Assembly (NCBI RefSeq): GCF_028368935.1
Contig: NZ_JAQNDK010000004.1
Coordinates: forward strand, 1,756,689-1,820,688
Direction of reading: 5' to 3'
From: Sorangium aterium
GTDB lineage: Bacteria > Myxococcota_A > Polyangia > Polyangiales > Polyangiaceae
DNA: 64,000 nucleotides
Part shown: piece by piece, positions 10,125 to 18,517 of the stretch
Layout: the number at the start of each line of letters is the position of its first letter
Position numbering within the stretch: the stretch's first letter is position 1
Position numbers and translations under genes: made by a program
Notes under the pieces: generated by a model
Told to the model about the DNA's origin: nothing
The model's database searches: none
The model's input: only the letters and a program-made list of their open reading frames with translations

Positions 10125-11086
10125 GCGGCGTCCGCGCGCAGCGCGCGGCGCAGCGCCCAGCAGAGGGGCCGCGCTCCCGCGAGCCCGCGGCCCTCCAGCT
10201 TGCGCGTGAAGCTCTCGGTGCCCCAGCGATCGGACTGCGTCGGGGCGCGCCCGCCGAGCCGCCGCCGCTGCGACGCGTCGAGGCCCAGCTCGCTCCCGGC
10301 CGCGGCCACGAGGCGGCGCCAGGCGTCGCCGACCACGCCGTCGACGTACACGAGGAAGGGCAGCGCGAGGGCCGTCTGGATCGCGGCGAGCCAGCGCGGA
10401 CAGCGCTCGTTCAGGTGCAGGAGCACGCGCTCGTCGATGGCGACGTGCGGCGCCTCCTCGCGCGCGTGCAGGGCCATGATCTCGGCGACGAGCGCCGCGC
10501 TCTGGTCGGGCCGGGCCTCGATCGCCCGCGGCACGAAGAGCGTGATCTCCTCGAAGTACCACGCGAGCAGGAAGAAGGTGCCGGCCGGGGCGAGGCGCAG
10601 CGCCGCGTCGTCGCCGCGGCCCCAGCGCAGGAAGCGCGGCGGCGCCGCGTCGGTCGGGTAGAGATCCGGCCGGAGCCTGTGCAGGAGCCGGCGGAACATC
10701 TCCGCGTGCGTGCGCTCCTCGGCGACGAAGCGGGCGATGACGGGCGCGGACAGGTACGGCGCGCGGTGGGCCGACCGCTCGAGGTACCGGATCACGTAGC
10801 CCTCGAAGTGGATGAACAGCTCGCACGTGAAGCACGCGAACAGCCGGTTGATCGCGACGCGCTGGCGCTCCGTGAGGCCGAGGCCCGCGACGTCCATGTA
10901 GTGCGCCTCAGGGATCACCAGCGCATCGGCCGGGATCGGGCGCGTCCAGTCGATGCGGTCCCAGCGCCGGCGCACCGCCGCGTGCAGCCGGTCCTCGCGC
11001 GCGGCGGCCTCTCCGTCGTGGAGCGGCGTTCGAGGGCTGCCTTCGTGGCCGGGGAGCGCGGGATCGGCGGAGAGCTGGAGGCTCAC
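10121..11086 (-). CDS. AurF-like diiron oxygenase
   Basis: This 321-residue soluble helical protein has the ligand pattern of the AurF/CmlI-type diiron N-oxygenase family: E95 (HFEGYV), E124-x-x-H127 (EERTHAEMF), a Glu in YFEEITLF (179/180), and H207-x3-E211-x2-H214 (HAREEAPH). All seven expected metal ligands are therefore present, and the last triad has the AurF spacing. AurF and CmlI oxidise an aryl amine stepwise to hydroxylamine and nitro; relatives hydroxylate C-H bonds. The substrate here is unknown. The GTG start at 11086 overlaps the asparagine-synthase stop by 4 bp, and its own stop overlaps the PLD start, so it is locked in the operon. A longer upstream frame exists but runs through the synthase gene. 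Confidence 0.85.
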   Translation of the reverse strand: MSLQLSADPALPGHEGSPRTPLHDGEAAAREDRLHAAVRRRWDRIDWTRPIPADALVIPEAHYMDVAGLGLTERQRVAINRLFACFTCELFIHFEGYVIRYLERSAHRAPYLSAPVIARFVAEERTHAEMFRRLLHRLRPDLYPTDAAPPRFLRWGRGDDAALRLAPAGTFFLLAWYFEEITLFVPRAIEARPDQSAALVAEIMALHAREEAPHVAIDERVLLHLNERCPRWLAAIQTALALPFLVYVDGVVGDAWRRLVAAAGSELGLDASQRRRLGGRAPTQSDRWGTESFTRKLEGRGLAGARPLCWALRRALRADAA

Positions 11087-13089
11087 GAGGGGACCGTCCT
11101 CTCGATCGACGCGACCGCGCGCTCGTCTGCGGCCGCGGGCGCCGGGCCGGCCGCGGGCGCCGGCGGCGACCACGCGGGCAGCTCGCACAGCCCGCCGCCG
11201 AGGAACAGGTGGTGCCACAGCTGCGTGGTGACCACGGCGGTGTAGCTCCCGTCGGCGACGATCCGCCGCGGGGCGAGCGCGGGCAGGATCCGCTGGAAGC
11301 GCTGCTCGCGCGCGACCTTCGCGGGCGAGAAATAGCCCGTCTTTCGCAGCGACTCGGGGCTCACGAGCTGCGCGATCCAGCGAGGCTGGGGCCCGAGCGC
11401 GCAGAGCGCGTGGGCCTTGAACATCCCCTTGGGCGGGTCGGCGACGTCACGCGGGAGCACCCGCCGCGCCACCTCGCGCAGGAGCCACTTCTCCCGCAGC
11501 CCGCGGAGCTTGTACAGGGGCGAGAGGCCGCTGGAGAGCTCGACGAAGGCCTCGTCGAGGAACGGGTAGCGGTGCTCCACGCCCGAGCGCATCGCCGCGC
11601 GGTCGCCTTTGCCCACCAGCAGGTGTCCGGCCAGCATCAGCTTGTACTCCACGTAGAGCGACCGATTCAGCGGATCCCAGCGGCGCATCCGCGCTGGCGC
11701 GATGTCGAGCTCGGAGAACGGATCGTGGCCCGCGACGCGCTCGGCCATCGTATCCGAATAGAACAGCCAGCGCGCGCGGGAGAGCGGCTCGTACAGGTCG
11801 AGGAGGCTCGGGCGAACGTCGCCGAAATGGTCCTGGAACGTGGGCGCGGGTGTGCCGGGCGCTGCGAGCTCGGCCAGCGTTCTTCGGATCGCGCGCGGCA
11901 AGGCTGCGTGGACGCGGGCGAGGCGCTCCATGGCGCGGTGGGTCTTGTGCCAGACGTAGCCGCCCATCGCCTCGTCCGCGCCCTCGCCGGTGAGCACGAC
12001 CTTGAACCCCCGGCGCGCGGCGCGCTCGGCCAGCAGGAGCACGCACCCGTCGGCCGTGTCCATCACGGGGCCCTCTGCGGCCTCCACAACACGCGGGAGG
12101 GTCTCGAGGATCTCCGCAGGCGAGGGCACCAGGGTCTCGAGCCGTGCGCCCAGGCGCGCCGCGCTGCGGGTCGCGCGGCGTCGCTCGTCGGGCCCGGCGC
12201 CGTCGAAGCCCACGGTGAACGACGCGATGGGCGCGTCGCCGCGGGCCTCCCGGGCGAGGCCGAGCACCAGCGTCGAGTCGAGCCCGCCGCTCAGGTACGT
12301 CGCCACCGGGCCGTCGGAGACGAGGCGACGCTGCACGGCGTCGCGCAGGCAGGCGCGCGTCTCCTCGATCAGCGCGTCGAGCGAGGCGACGCGCCGCTCC
12401 TCGCCCTGGGCCGGGAAATCCAGGTCCCAGTAGCGCCGCTGCTCCACCGCGCCGCCCTGCGCGCGGAGGTAGTGCCCGGGCCAGATCGAGCGCACGCCGC
12501 GGAAGCACGTCCGCTGCGTGCCCGCGGCGAACAGCGAGAAGACGTGGTCGATCCCCGCCGGATCGGCCTCGGGGCGCACGAGCCCGCTCGCCAGGATCGC
12601 CTTGATCTCCGAGGCCCAGAGGAGCCAGCCGTCCGCCACCGCGTAGTGGAGCGGGCAGATCCCGATCCGGTCGCGGCCGAGCAGCAGCGTGCGCTCCTCG
12701 CGATCCCAGAGCGCCACGGCGAACTGCCCGCGCGCGCGGGAGAAGGCGCCCTCGCCCGCGTCGAGGTAGAGCCCGGGCCACAGCTCGGTGTCGCACCGCG
12801 TGCGCTGCGCGTGCCCGCGCGCGGCGAGCTCGCGGCGCAGCTCGGCGTGGTTGAACAGCTCGCCGTTGTACGAGACCCACACGCGACCGCTCGCGTCGGC
12901 CATCGGCTGGCGGCCGCCCGCGACGTCGACGATGGCGAGGCGCCGCGTGGCCATGGCGATCCCTGGCGCTGAGAAGGAGGCGCCGTCGTCCGGGCCGCGG
13001 TGCCGCACGCTCGCCGCCATGCGGTCGAGGCGCGCCGGATCGAACGTGCGTCGCCCGGCGAGATCCAGCGCTCCGACGATGCCGCACAT
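11083..13089 (-). CDS. Asparagine synthase (glutamine-hydrolysing)-like amidotransferase
   Basis: The 668-residue protein has the class II amidotransferase domain with nucleophile Cys2 (MCGIVG), RRLAIVD, YNGELFN and a DTE motif. The synthetase domain follows with the ATP-pyrophosphatase loop YLSGGLDST (265-273) and TGEGADEAMGGY. It should hydrolyse glutamine and transfer ammonia to an adenylated carboxylate. In primary metabolism the product is asparagine; in biosynthetic clusters homologues make amides on other acids. Its place between two diiron oxygenases argues for the second. The ATG has GGGGAGG about 11 nt upstream, embedded in the last codons of the preceding gene, 9 bp away. The C-terminal 40 residues are Ala/Pro-rich and extend beyond the usual AsnB end. 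Confidence 0.92.
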   Translation of the reverse strand: MCGIVGALDLAGRRTFDPARLDRMAASVRHRGPDDGASFSAPGIAMATRRLAIVDVAGGRQPMADASGRVWVSYNGELFNHAELRRELAARGHAQRTRCDTELWPGLYLDAGEGAFSRARGQFAVALWDREERTLLLGRDRIGICPLHYAVADGWLLWASEIKAILASGLVRPEADPAGIDHVFSLFAAGTQRTCFRGVRSIWPGHYLRAQGGAVEQRRYWDLDFPAQGEERRVASLDALIEETRACLRDAVQRRLVSDGPVATYLSGGLDSTLVLGLAREARGDAPIASFTVGFDGAGPDERRRATRSAARLGARLETLVPSPAEILETLPRVVEAAEGPVMDTADGCVLLLAERAARRGFKVVLTGEGADEAMGGYVWHKTHRAMERLARVHAALPRAIRRTLAELAAPGTPAPTFQDHFGDVRPSLLDLYEPLSRARWLFYSDTMAERVAGHDPFSELDIAPARMRRWDPLNRSLYVEYKLMLAGHLLVGKGDRAAMRSGVEHRYPFLDEAFVELSSGLSPLYKLRGLREKWLLREVARRVLPRDVADPPKGMFKAHALCALGPQPRWIAQLVSPESLRKTGYFSPAKVAREQRFQRILPALAPRRIVADGSYTAVVTTQLWHHLFLGGGLCELPAWSPPAPAAGPAPAAADERAVASIERTVPS

Positions 13090-13098
13090 GATCGATCG

Positions 13099-15381
13099 CT
13101 ACCTCCCCGTGTCCCCGAGCAGATGTCGCCGGAGCCAGCGCCAGCCGAGCCGTGGGCCGAGGCGCACCGCGACCGCGCGCACGAGCGGCCGGCTCGCGCG
13201 CGCGTACGCGGCGTACCCGCGCCAGATCCGCAGCGTTGCGCGCTCGATCGCGAGCGCGTCGCCGGGCGCCGCGCAGGCGTCCATGAACCGGGTGATGGCC
13301 TCGATCGACCACGCGGTGTGGCCCGACGCGGCGTTGTCGATGGTGTTGTGCAGGTCGAAGAAGTACGGGTCGATCCGGTGGCGCCGCAGGATCGCGGCGG
13401 CCACGGCGTACCCGCGGCCGATGCCGGCCATCTCGATGGCCAGGTTGAGGCCGAGCAGCTCGGGCCAGAGCTCCATGGACCCTTGCGCGAACGCGAGCCA
13501 GAGCACGGGCATCGAGAACGCCTGCGGGAGGAGGTCGGGCCGTTCGATGAACGCGCGCGCGTCGCACGGCGGCAGCGTCACGCCTTGCTCCGCGAGCGCC
13601 CTGCGCAGCACGTTGCCGTGGTGCTGGGCGGGCACGCCCGCACCGAGCTCGTCGCGGTAGATCCGGAGCAGGAGCGCCGCGACCGTCGTGCGGAACGCGC
13701 CGGGGGCCGTCGTGCCCTGGAGCCACGCGCCGTCGATCACGGCCGCCGGCGCGAGCTGGGTGAGCAGCCAGACGGCCTCGTCGCGCGTGAGCTCTCGCGC
13801 GATGCCCGCGTCGTCGGTGGGCTGCGTGTGGCCGCGCGCGGGGCGTGGGGCCGCATGCGGTCCCGCCGTGGACTGCGCGTGGGCGTGCCCTTCCTCGAAG
13901 ATCTGCTCGCGCAGCCGCGCGTCGACCCAGCGCGAGAGCCCCGCGGCGGACCAGGGCCAGCGCCCATCCGCGGCGAGCCGGGCGGGGGACACCTCGCCGT
14001 GCGCCTCTCGCAGCACCGCCTCGACGTGCGCCTGCGCGAGCTCGCCCGCGTCGCGGTCCACGTCCCCGGGCCCGCGGGCGCAGAGCAGCCGGTGGTACAG
14101 CTCCGGCAGGGGGAGCCCTGCGCGTACCTCCGCGCGAGGGGTGGATCCTCGACGATTCCCGTCGATCGAGGCCCCGTCGTGGTCGTGATCGACGCGCGGC
14201 GAGCCGGCGCGCTCGTCCCCGCCGCGCGATGCGCGGACGGGGGCCGGAGGCTCCGGCGCCTCGATCAGCGCGCGGATCCAGGCGCGCATCACGTCGACCT
14301 CGGCGTCGGTGAACACGCCGAACATCGGGCCGCCGAACTGCACGGAGCGGGTGACGAGCGGGCTCTCGTCGGGCCTCCCCGGCACGATCCACGGCGAGCG
14401 CGCGAGGCGCAGGAGGATGCCGCGCGCGTCGAGCCGCGCCGGATCGAGCGCGCCGTCCAGCGCCTGTCCGTCGAGCCGGACGCGGCCGTGAAATCCGAAC
14501 GCGTGGCGCGCCTTCGCCTCGACGAGCGCCAGCATCGCCTCCCACGCGGACGGCGCCGCGGCGGGCCGGAGCGACGCGAGCCACGCGCGCCGCGCGGCCC
14601 AGAGCGACCACGCGCCGCGCCACACGCGCGGCCAGTCCGGCGCCCCGCCAGCGGCGTGCGCCTCGAGACACCGTCGCGCGAGATCGCGGGCCCGGCGGGC
14701 CGTCTCCGCGCCCTCTGCGTGCTCGGCGAAATACAGGCCGTCGCAGCGCGCGCGCGACGCGGCCCGGCGCACCGCGGCGGGCGGGCCCAGCACCGTGGCC
14801 GCCGCGTGGTGGCCCAGCGCCTCGGGCAGCCTCGCGGCCCCGAGCTGCGCAATGCGGAGCCCCGGGATCGCGAGGGCGAAGTCCGCGTCGGCGAGGCAGA
14901 CCGAGCGCTCGAATGCGGGGCTCCCGAGATCGGGCAGCGCGAGCCCCGCGGCGGCCAGCGCGGCGCCGTACAGGGCGCCGTGGTGCCGCGCCGGGTCGCC
15001 CTCGCCGCACTCCAGACAGAACGCGTCGAGGCAGGCCGCGCCGAGCGCGCTGTCCGCGTGGCGCACGCGCACCGCCGCGGCGAGCCAGCACCCGTCGAGC
15101 AGCGCGGTCGGCGCGTAGCCGAGCAGGACCCGCGCCGGGCCTTCGCCCTCGTCGCCGGGCGCGCCGCATCGCTCGTCCTCGTCGCGGAGCGCGGTCAGGG
15201 CCGCAAAGAACGCCTCGATGCCGTCGGGGGCCGCGGCCTCGAGCGCGGGCTCGCCCGCGAGATCCTCCGGGGCCGGCTCGCCGGCCCGCAGCCTGCGGTA
15301 GATCGCGCGCGGCGACGCGTCCGAGGCGCGCGACCGAGGGCTCGCCGCGCGGTCCGATGCCGGGGTGGGAAGGGCGTTCAT
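13099..15381 (-). CDS. Duplicated haem-oxygenase-like diiron (HDO) protein
   Basis: The 760-residue protein contains two related halves. The C-terminal half (about 540-700) has the metal-ligand pattern of haem-oxygenase-like diiron oxidases: E578, H587/H588 (AQHHGN), E650 (LAIEMAG), then H678 and D682 in LHNTIDNAASGHTAW. The N-terminal half (88-200) aligns with it (PTALLDGCWL versus PAAVIDGAWL, RHHGALY versus QHHGNVL). It keeps E124 and H133/H134 but lacks the later Glu and His/Asp, so it is probably non-catalytic. Between them, PGRPDESPLVTR with FTDAEVDVMRAWI resembles the end of a cytochrome-c-like domain, without any CxxCH. HDO enzymes make N-oxygenated, hydrazine, N-nitroso or fragmented amino-acid products. 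The asparagine-synthase gene follows after 9 bp. Confidence 0.8.
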   Translation of the reverse strand: MNALPTPASDRAASPRSRASDASPRAIYRRLRAGEPAPEDLAGEPALEAAAPDGIEAFFAALTALRDEDERCGAPGDEGEGPARVLLGYAPTALLDGCWLAAAVRVRHADSALGAACLDAFCLECGEGDPARHHGALYGAALAAAGLALPDLGSPAFERSVCLADADFALAIPGLRIAQLGAARLPEALGHHAAATVLGPPAAVRRAASRARCDGLYFAEHAEGAETARRARDLARRCLEAHAAGGAPDWPRVWRGAWSLWAARRAWLASLRPAAAPSAWEAMLALVEAKARHAFGFHGRVRLDGQALDGALDPARLDARGILLRLARSPWIVPGRPDESPLVTRSVQFGGPMFGVFTDAEVDVMRAWIRALIEAPEPPAPVRASRGGDERAGSPRVDHDHDGASIDGNRRGSTPRAEVRAGLPLPELYHRLLCARGPGDVDRDAGELAQAHVEAVLREAHGEVSPARLAADGRWPWSAAGLSRWVDARLREQIFEEGHAHAQSTAGPHAAPRPARGHTQPTDDAGIARELTRDEAVWLLTQLAPAAVIDGAWLQGTTAPGAFRTTVAALLLRIYRDELGAGVPAQHHGNVLRRALAEQGVTLPPCDARAFIERPDLLPQAFSMPVLWLAFAQGSMELWPELLGLNLAIEMAGIGRGYAVAAAILRRHRIDPYFFDLHNTIDNAASGHTAWSIEAITRFMDACAAPGDALAIERATLRIWRGYAAYARASRPLVRAVAVRLGPRLGWRWLRRHLLGDTGR

Positions 15382-15470
15382 ACGACCGGACGACGCAGGC
15401 TGCCGGCGCCTACCCCCATCCGGACGACGTTATGCGTGCGCGCGACCGGCGTCCACACAGCGCACGGATC

Positions 15471-16091
15471 TCACGCGAGCCGCTGCAGGAGCCCCGCGAG
15501 CCCGAGCGCCACCAGCGTCCACCCGAGGCCGCGCACCAGGCGCCCGTGCCATGCGCCGAGCCGCTCGCGGTAGCGCGCCAGCAAGCGCCCGAGCGTCGCG
15601 AACCAGCTCACCACGCCCATGGCGGCGCCCACCGCGAGCGCTGCCGCGTGGGGCGGCGCGACCGCGGGCGCGAGGGCAGGGTACGCGCGGAGCACGGCGC
15701 ACGACGCGATCCACGACGCCAGGAACGACGGATTGAAGGCGACGAGGAGGAACCCGGTCAGGAGCGCCGATGTCGCGCGCCCGGACGAGGGCGCCTCCGA
15801 GGCGCGCCGAGGCGCGAGCGCCAGGGCGAGGCCCATCGCCACGACGAGCGCCGCGCCGCCCGCTCGCAGGGCGCGATCGATCGCGGGGTGCGCCTCGAGG
15901 ACCCACCCGAGCCCGCGCGCCGCGGCGAGCGCCCAGAGCCCCTCGGCAAAGGCGCCTCCGATGGCGAGCATCAAGACACGCCGGGGCTGCCCCGCGAGCG
16001 CCGCGGCCACCAGCAAGACGGCCAGCGGCCCCGCCGCCGGGATCGATCCGAGATAACCGAGCAGGAACCCCACGACGAGCGCGAGCGCCAT
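15471..16091 (-). CDS. LysE/RhtB-type exporter
   Basis: The 206-residue membrane protein has about six hydrophobic segments and the family layout: an N-terminal FLLGYLGSIPAAGPLAV segment with the helix-breaking Pro-Gly region, then LLTGFLLVAFNPSFLASWI, matching the NP motif of LysE/RhtB transporters. The family exports amino acids and amino-acid-like solutes. Its ATG lies 3 bp after the stop of the exported protein gene upstream, and 89 bp separate it from the HDO gene downstream. It is best read as the exporter of the operon's product or of a toxic precursor; that link is inference. Confidence 0.82.
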   Translation of the reverse strand: MALALVVGFLLGYLGSIPAAGPLAVLLVAAALAGQPRRVLMLAIGGAFAEGLWALAAARGLGWVLEAHPAIDRALRAGGAALVVAMGLALALAPRRASEAPSSGRATSALLTGFLLVAFNPSFLASWIASCAVLRAYPALAPAVAPPHAAALAVGAAMGVVSWFATLGRLLARYRERLGAWHGRLVRGLGWTLVALGLAGLLQRLA

Positions 16092-16094
16092 GGT

Positions 16095-17261
16095 TCATCC
16101 GAAGCGAGGTGTGCGGCGGTGAGCTGCAAAGGATCGCCCGCGGCGCGCCGCGGGCGATGGGCGCGGGGGCGAGACGCGGTCGTCAGGCGGTTTCAACCCG
16201 GTCGTCGCCTTAACGCAGCGCCAGCGTGACGCGAGCCCGAGGCTCACCCGCAGATCGTGGACCGCCTGCACATCCAGGGCGGGCGGCAGCAGCCGGTACT
16301 CGCCCTCGAGCACCGCGGCGATGGGTTGATCGTCGATCGCGGCCAGGATCCTCTCGGCGTGCGCGGCCGAGCGCACAAGGACACGCCAGCGCCCTTCGCT
16401 CGTCCAGTGCGGGACCACGTCGCCTCGACCATCGAAGACCGTCAGCCCGTCGCCGCTCTGGAGGCGCAGCCGCAGCGAGCCTGCGGTCATGGGTGCGATC
16501 CGGTGGACCACCCTCGGCTCACCGAGCGTGCGGCGCGCGGGCGCGGCGTGGGGAGAGGGGGACTCGGCGTAGTAAGCGTCGACATCGTAACGGACCCCGA
16601 GCCCGATCTCGAAGCTGCGGCCCGCCTCGCCCGTGCGCCACGGATCGAGGATCGCCGTGGCGCGCGCCACGCCGAGCCGGACCATCGGCGCCGGCGCTCC
16701 GTCGCCCCGGCGCTGCGGGATCGAGGGGATGCTCACCCGGCCCACCTCGGCTTCCACGCCGATGTCGAAGGGGAAGGGGACCGCGATGGGCGGCGACATC
16801 GGCAAGACCACCCGCGGCGATTCGTCGTGCCGCAGGAACGATGCGCCGTACAGCGCCGCGTCGAGCGCGGGCACGCCGTCGAGCGCGGGCACGCCGTCGA
16901 GCGCCTGCCCCGTCGGAGACACCCGGCCGGCGAGGACGCGGTGATCCGACTGCCAGATCACGCGGCCCGGCCCGGAGCCCGTGACGCTGCGCGCGCGGTA
17001 GGACAGGCCCGCGTCGATCTCGGGCTCGATCTCGATCGCCCCGCCCGCGCCCCGGTGCAGCGCGGACGCGACGCCGAGCCACACCCGGCTCGCCGGGTCG
17101 AAGCGCACGCGGAAGCGCCGGCCTTCCTCGGAAACAGCGGTATCGCCTCCGCCGGCGCGCTCGCTCTCCTCGCGCGCAGGCTCGGCGCGGCCGGCGCGCG
17201 GGGAGAGCGCCGCGGCCGCCGCCATGACGAGCAGCGCGGCGAAGCGGCGCCGAGCCGTCAC
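16095..17261 (-). CDS. Exported protein, paralogue of the upstream gene; possible outer-membrane beta protein
   Basis: The 388-residue protein starts at GTG 17261, overlapping the upstream stop by 4 bp (GTGA). A signal peptide is clear (RRRFAALLVMAAAAALSPRAGRAEP). The body has alternating beta-type stretches (RFRVRFDPASRVWLGVASAL, FEIGLGVRYDVDAYYAE, GSLRLRLQSG). It ends in AAIDDQPIAAVLEG and DLRVSLGLASRW, matching the upstream gene's LLAINDQPISLRL and GLRVSF, so the two are paralogues. An ALDGVP motif is repeated three times. The last 40 or so codons lose the strong GC3 bias and contain a perfect palindrome (16133-16158), so the true end may be near 16212 in another frame. The function is unknown. 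Confidence 0.65.
   Translation of the reverse strand: MTARRRFAALLVMAAAAALSPRAGRAEPAREESERAGGGDTAVSEEGRRFRVRFDPASRVWLGVASALHRGAGGAIEIEPEIDAGLSYRARSVTGSGPGRVIWQSDHRVLAGRVSPTGQALDGVPALDGVPALDAALYGASFLRHDESPRVVLPMSPPIAVPFPFDIGVEAEVGRVSIPSIPQRRGDGAPAPMVRLGVARATAILDPWRTGEAGRSFEIGLGVRYDVDAYYAESPSPHAAPARRTLGEPRVVHRIAPMTAGSLRLRLQSGDGLTVFDGRGDVVPHWTSEGRWRVLVRSAAHAERILAAIDDQPIAAVLEGEYRLLPPALDVQAVHDLRVSLGLASRWRCVKATTGLKPPDDRVSPPRPSPAARRGRSFAAHRRTPRFG
16133..16158. repeat. 26-bp perfect palindrome near the end of the exported-protein gene
   Basis: ATCGCCCGCGGC joined to its exact complement gives a self-complementary 26-mer. It sits within the atypical tail of the exported-protein frame, just before the LysE start. 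It may be an attenuator or a protein-binding site. There is no T-run on either side, so it is not a standard intrinsic terminator. Confidence 0.75.
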
Positions 17262-18517
17262 GGGTCCTCGAAGACGGGCATCGGTTCGAACACCCGTGGG
17301 GGAGCCCAGAACGACACCCGCAGGCCCGCGGCGGCCTTGACCTCCACGTCGCGAACGTCGCTGTCGAGGTCGTTGCGGCTCACCCCCATCGCGGCGAGCC
17401 GCAGCGAGATCGGCTGATCGTTGATCGCGAGGAGGATGCCCTCGTAGGCGATCGTGGCCTCGATGCGGTTCATCGCCGCTCCCCTCCCGCTCCCGGCCGC
17501 GATGCTCGGGCGCCGGTAGGTGAACGCGGTCGAGAGCGCGTGGAGGCCGCCCTCGCCGAGGCTGAAGCGCGATTTGATGGCGCCCGTCGGGCCAACGTAA
17601 AGAGCGCCGGTGTCCAGGCCGTCGTCGATCTCCGATCGGTGCTCCCAGTACTCCCCGAGATCGGCGCCCGCCTCGAACCGGACATGGCTGTACATGTCGT
17701 TCGACTGCCACGGATTCCACGCGAGATGGACCTCGCCGAACTCCACGTCGAGCGTGTCCCGGCGCGCGGGAGGGCGGTCGTTCACCGACACCACCCGGAA
17801 GCCCCAGCCCATCCGCGGCGAGATCGGGTAAAGCCGCGGCTTACCGACGAAGGTGCTGAGCCAGTGGGCCGGCCGCCGGTGCAGGTGCTGGTAATCGTAG
17901 CTGAGGAGCACCCCCGAGAGCTCGAGATCGTCGAACGTCGCCGATCCCTCGAGGATGCGCAGGTCATGGCGGGCGCGGGAGCGCGTCGAGAGCACGCTCA
18001 CGTGGATGCCGGCCTCGGCCCTCCCGCGGCCCAGGGGGAAGCTCGCGGGCACGGGGAGCCCGTTGTTGCCATGGAACGTGGGCAGCCAGGACGCGCCCAG
18101 GTAAAGCCGGTTCAGGAGATCGAACTTGACCTGAAATGCCTTGCCGTCGGCCGAGCGTGCGTAGCCCGGCGGCGCCTCGGCGATCGCGGCGACGAGGCGG
18201 GCGCCGCGCGCGGTCAGGGCCCGGTAGGCCGAGGCATCTTCAACCACGTTGCACGGCTGCACCTTGTCGAGCGCGCCGCCGTCGTAGGCCAGGTGATCGG
18301 GCGCGATGAGGCAGCGCTCGCCCTCCGGGCCTGGCTCGCATTGAACGCGCACCGCGCCGCCGTCCGGCGACCGGATGCAGCGAACCGGCTTGTCCCAGGA
18401 GAGCTGCGGCGGCTCGTCGGGGCGAGCGGGCGCGGACCAGAGCATCGCCGCCGATAAGGGGGCGAGCAACGCGTGAATCCGAGGCAGACGTCGTCTCAAA
18501 GCACCCTCACGAGGCAA
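17258..18517 (-). CDS. Exported protein, first gene of the oxygenase operon
   Basis: The 419-residue protein has a signal peptide (ALLAPLSAAMLWSAPARP). Two Cys pairs follow (VRCIRSPDGG, VQCEPGPEGERCLI), then a long beta-rich domain with many aromatic-alternating stretches (MGWGFRVVSVNDR, DTLDVEFGEVHLAWNPWQSN, LHALSTAFTYRRPSIA), as in outer-membrane barrels. It ends with LLAINDQPISLRLAAMGVSR and GLRVSFWAPP, shared with the next gene. The start is uncertain. TTG 18517 has GGAG 5 nt upstream, and TTG 18499 has GAGG at a similar distance; neither is ATG. Its stop overlaps the next start by 4 bp. The function is unknown. It may be a surface or secretion component for the pathway that follows. Confidence 0.68.
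   Translation of the reverse strand: MPREGALRRRLPRIHALLAPLSAAMLWSAPARPDEPPQLSWDKPVRCIRSPDGGAVRVQCEPGPEGERCLIAPDHLAYDGGALDKVQPCNVVEDASAYRALTARGARLVAAIAEAPPGYARSADGKAFQVKFDLLNRLYLGASWLPTFHGNNGLPVPASFPLGRGRAEAGIHVSVLSTRSRARHDLRILEGSATFDDLELSGVLLSYDYQHLHRRPAHWLSTFVGKPRLYPISPRMGWGFRVVSVNDRPPARRDTLDVEFGEVHLAWNPWQSNDMYSHVRFEAGADLGEYWEHRSEIDDGLDTGALYVGPTGAIKSRFSLGEGGLHALSTAFTYRRPSIAAGSGRGAAMNRIEATIAYEGILLAINDQPISLRLAAMGVSRNDLDSDVRDVEVKAAAGLRVSFWAPPRVFEPMPVFEDP

Noticed and set aside
16133..16158. Intrinsic terminator after the exported-protein gene
   Set aside because: The palindrome has no loop and no T-run, and the exporter starts just downstream in the same direction. An attenuator or binding site is equally likely.
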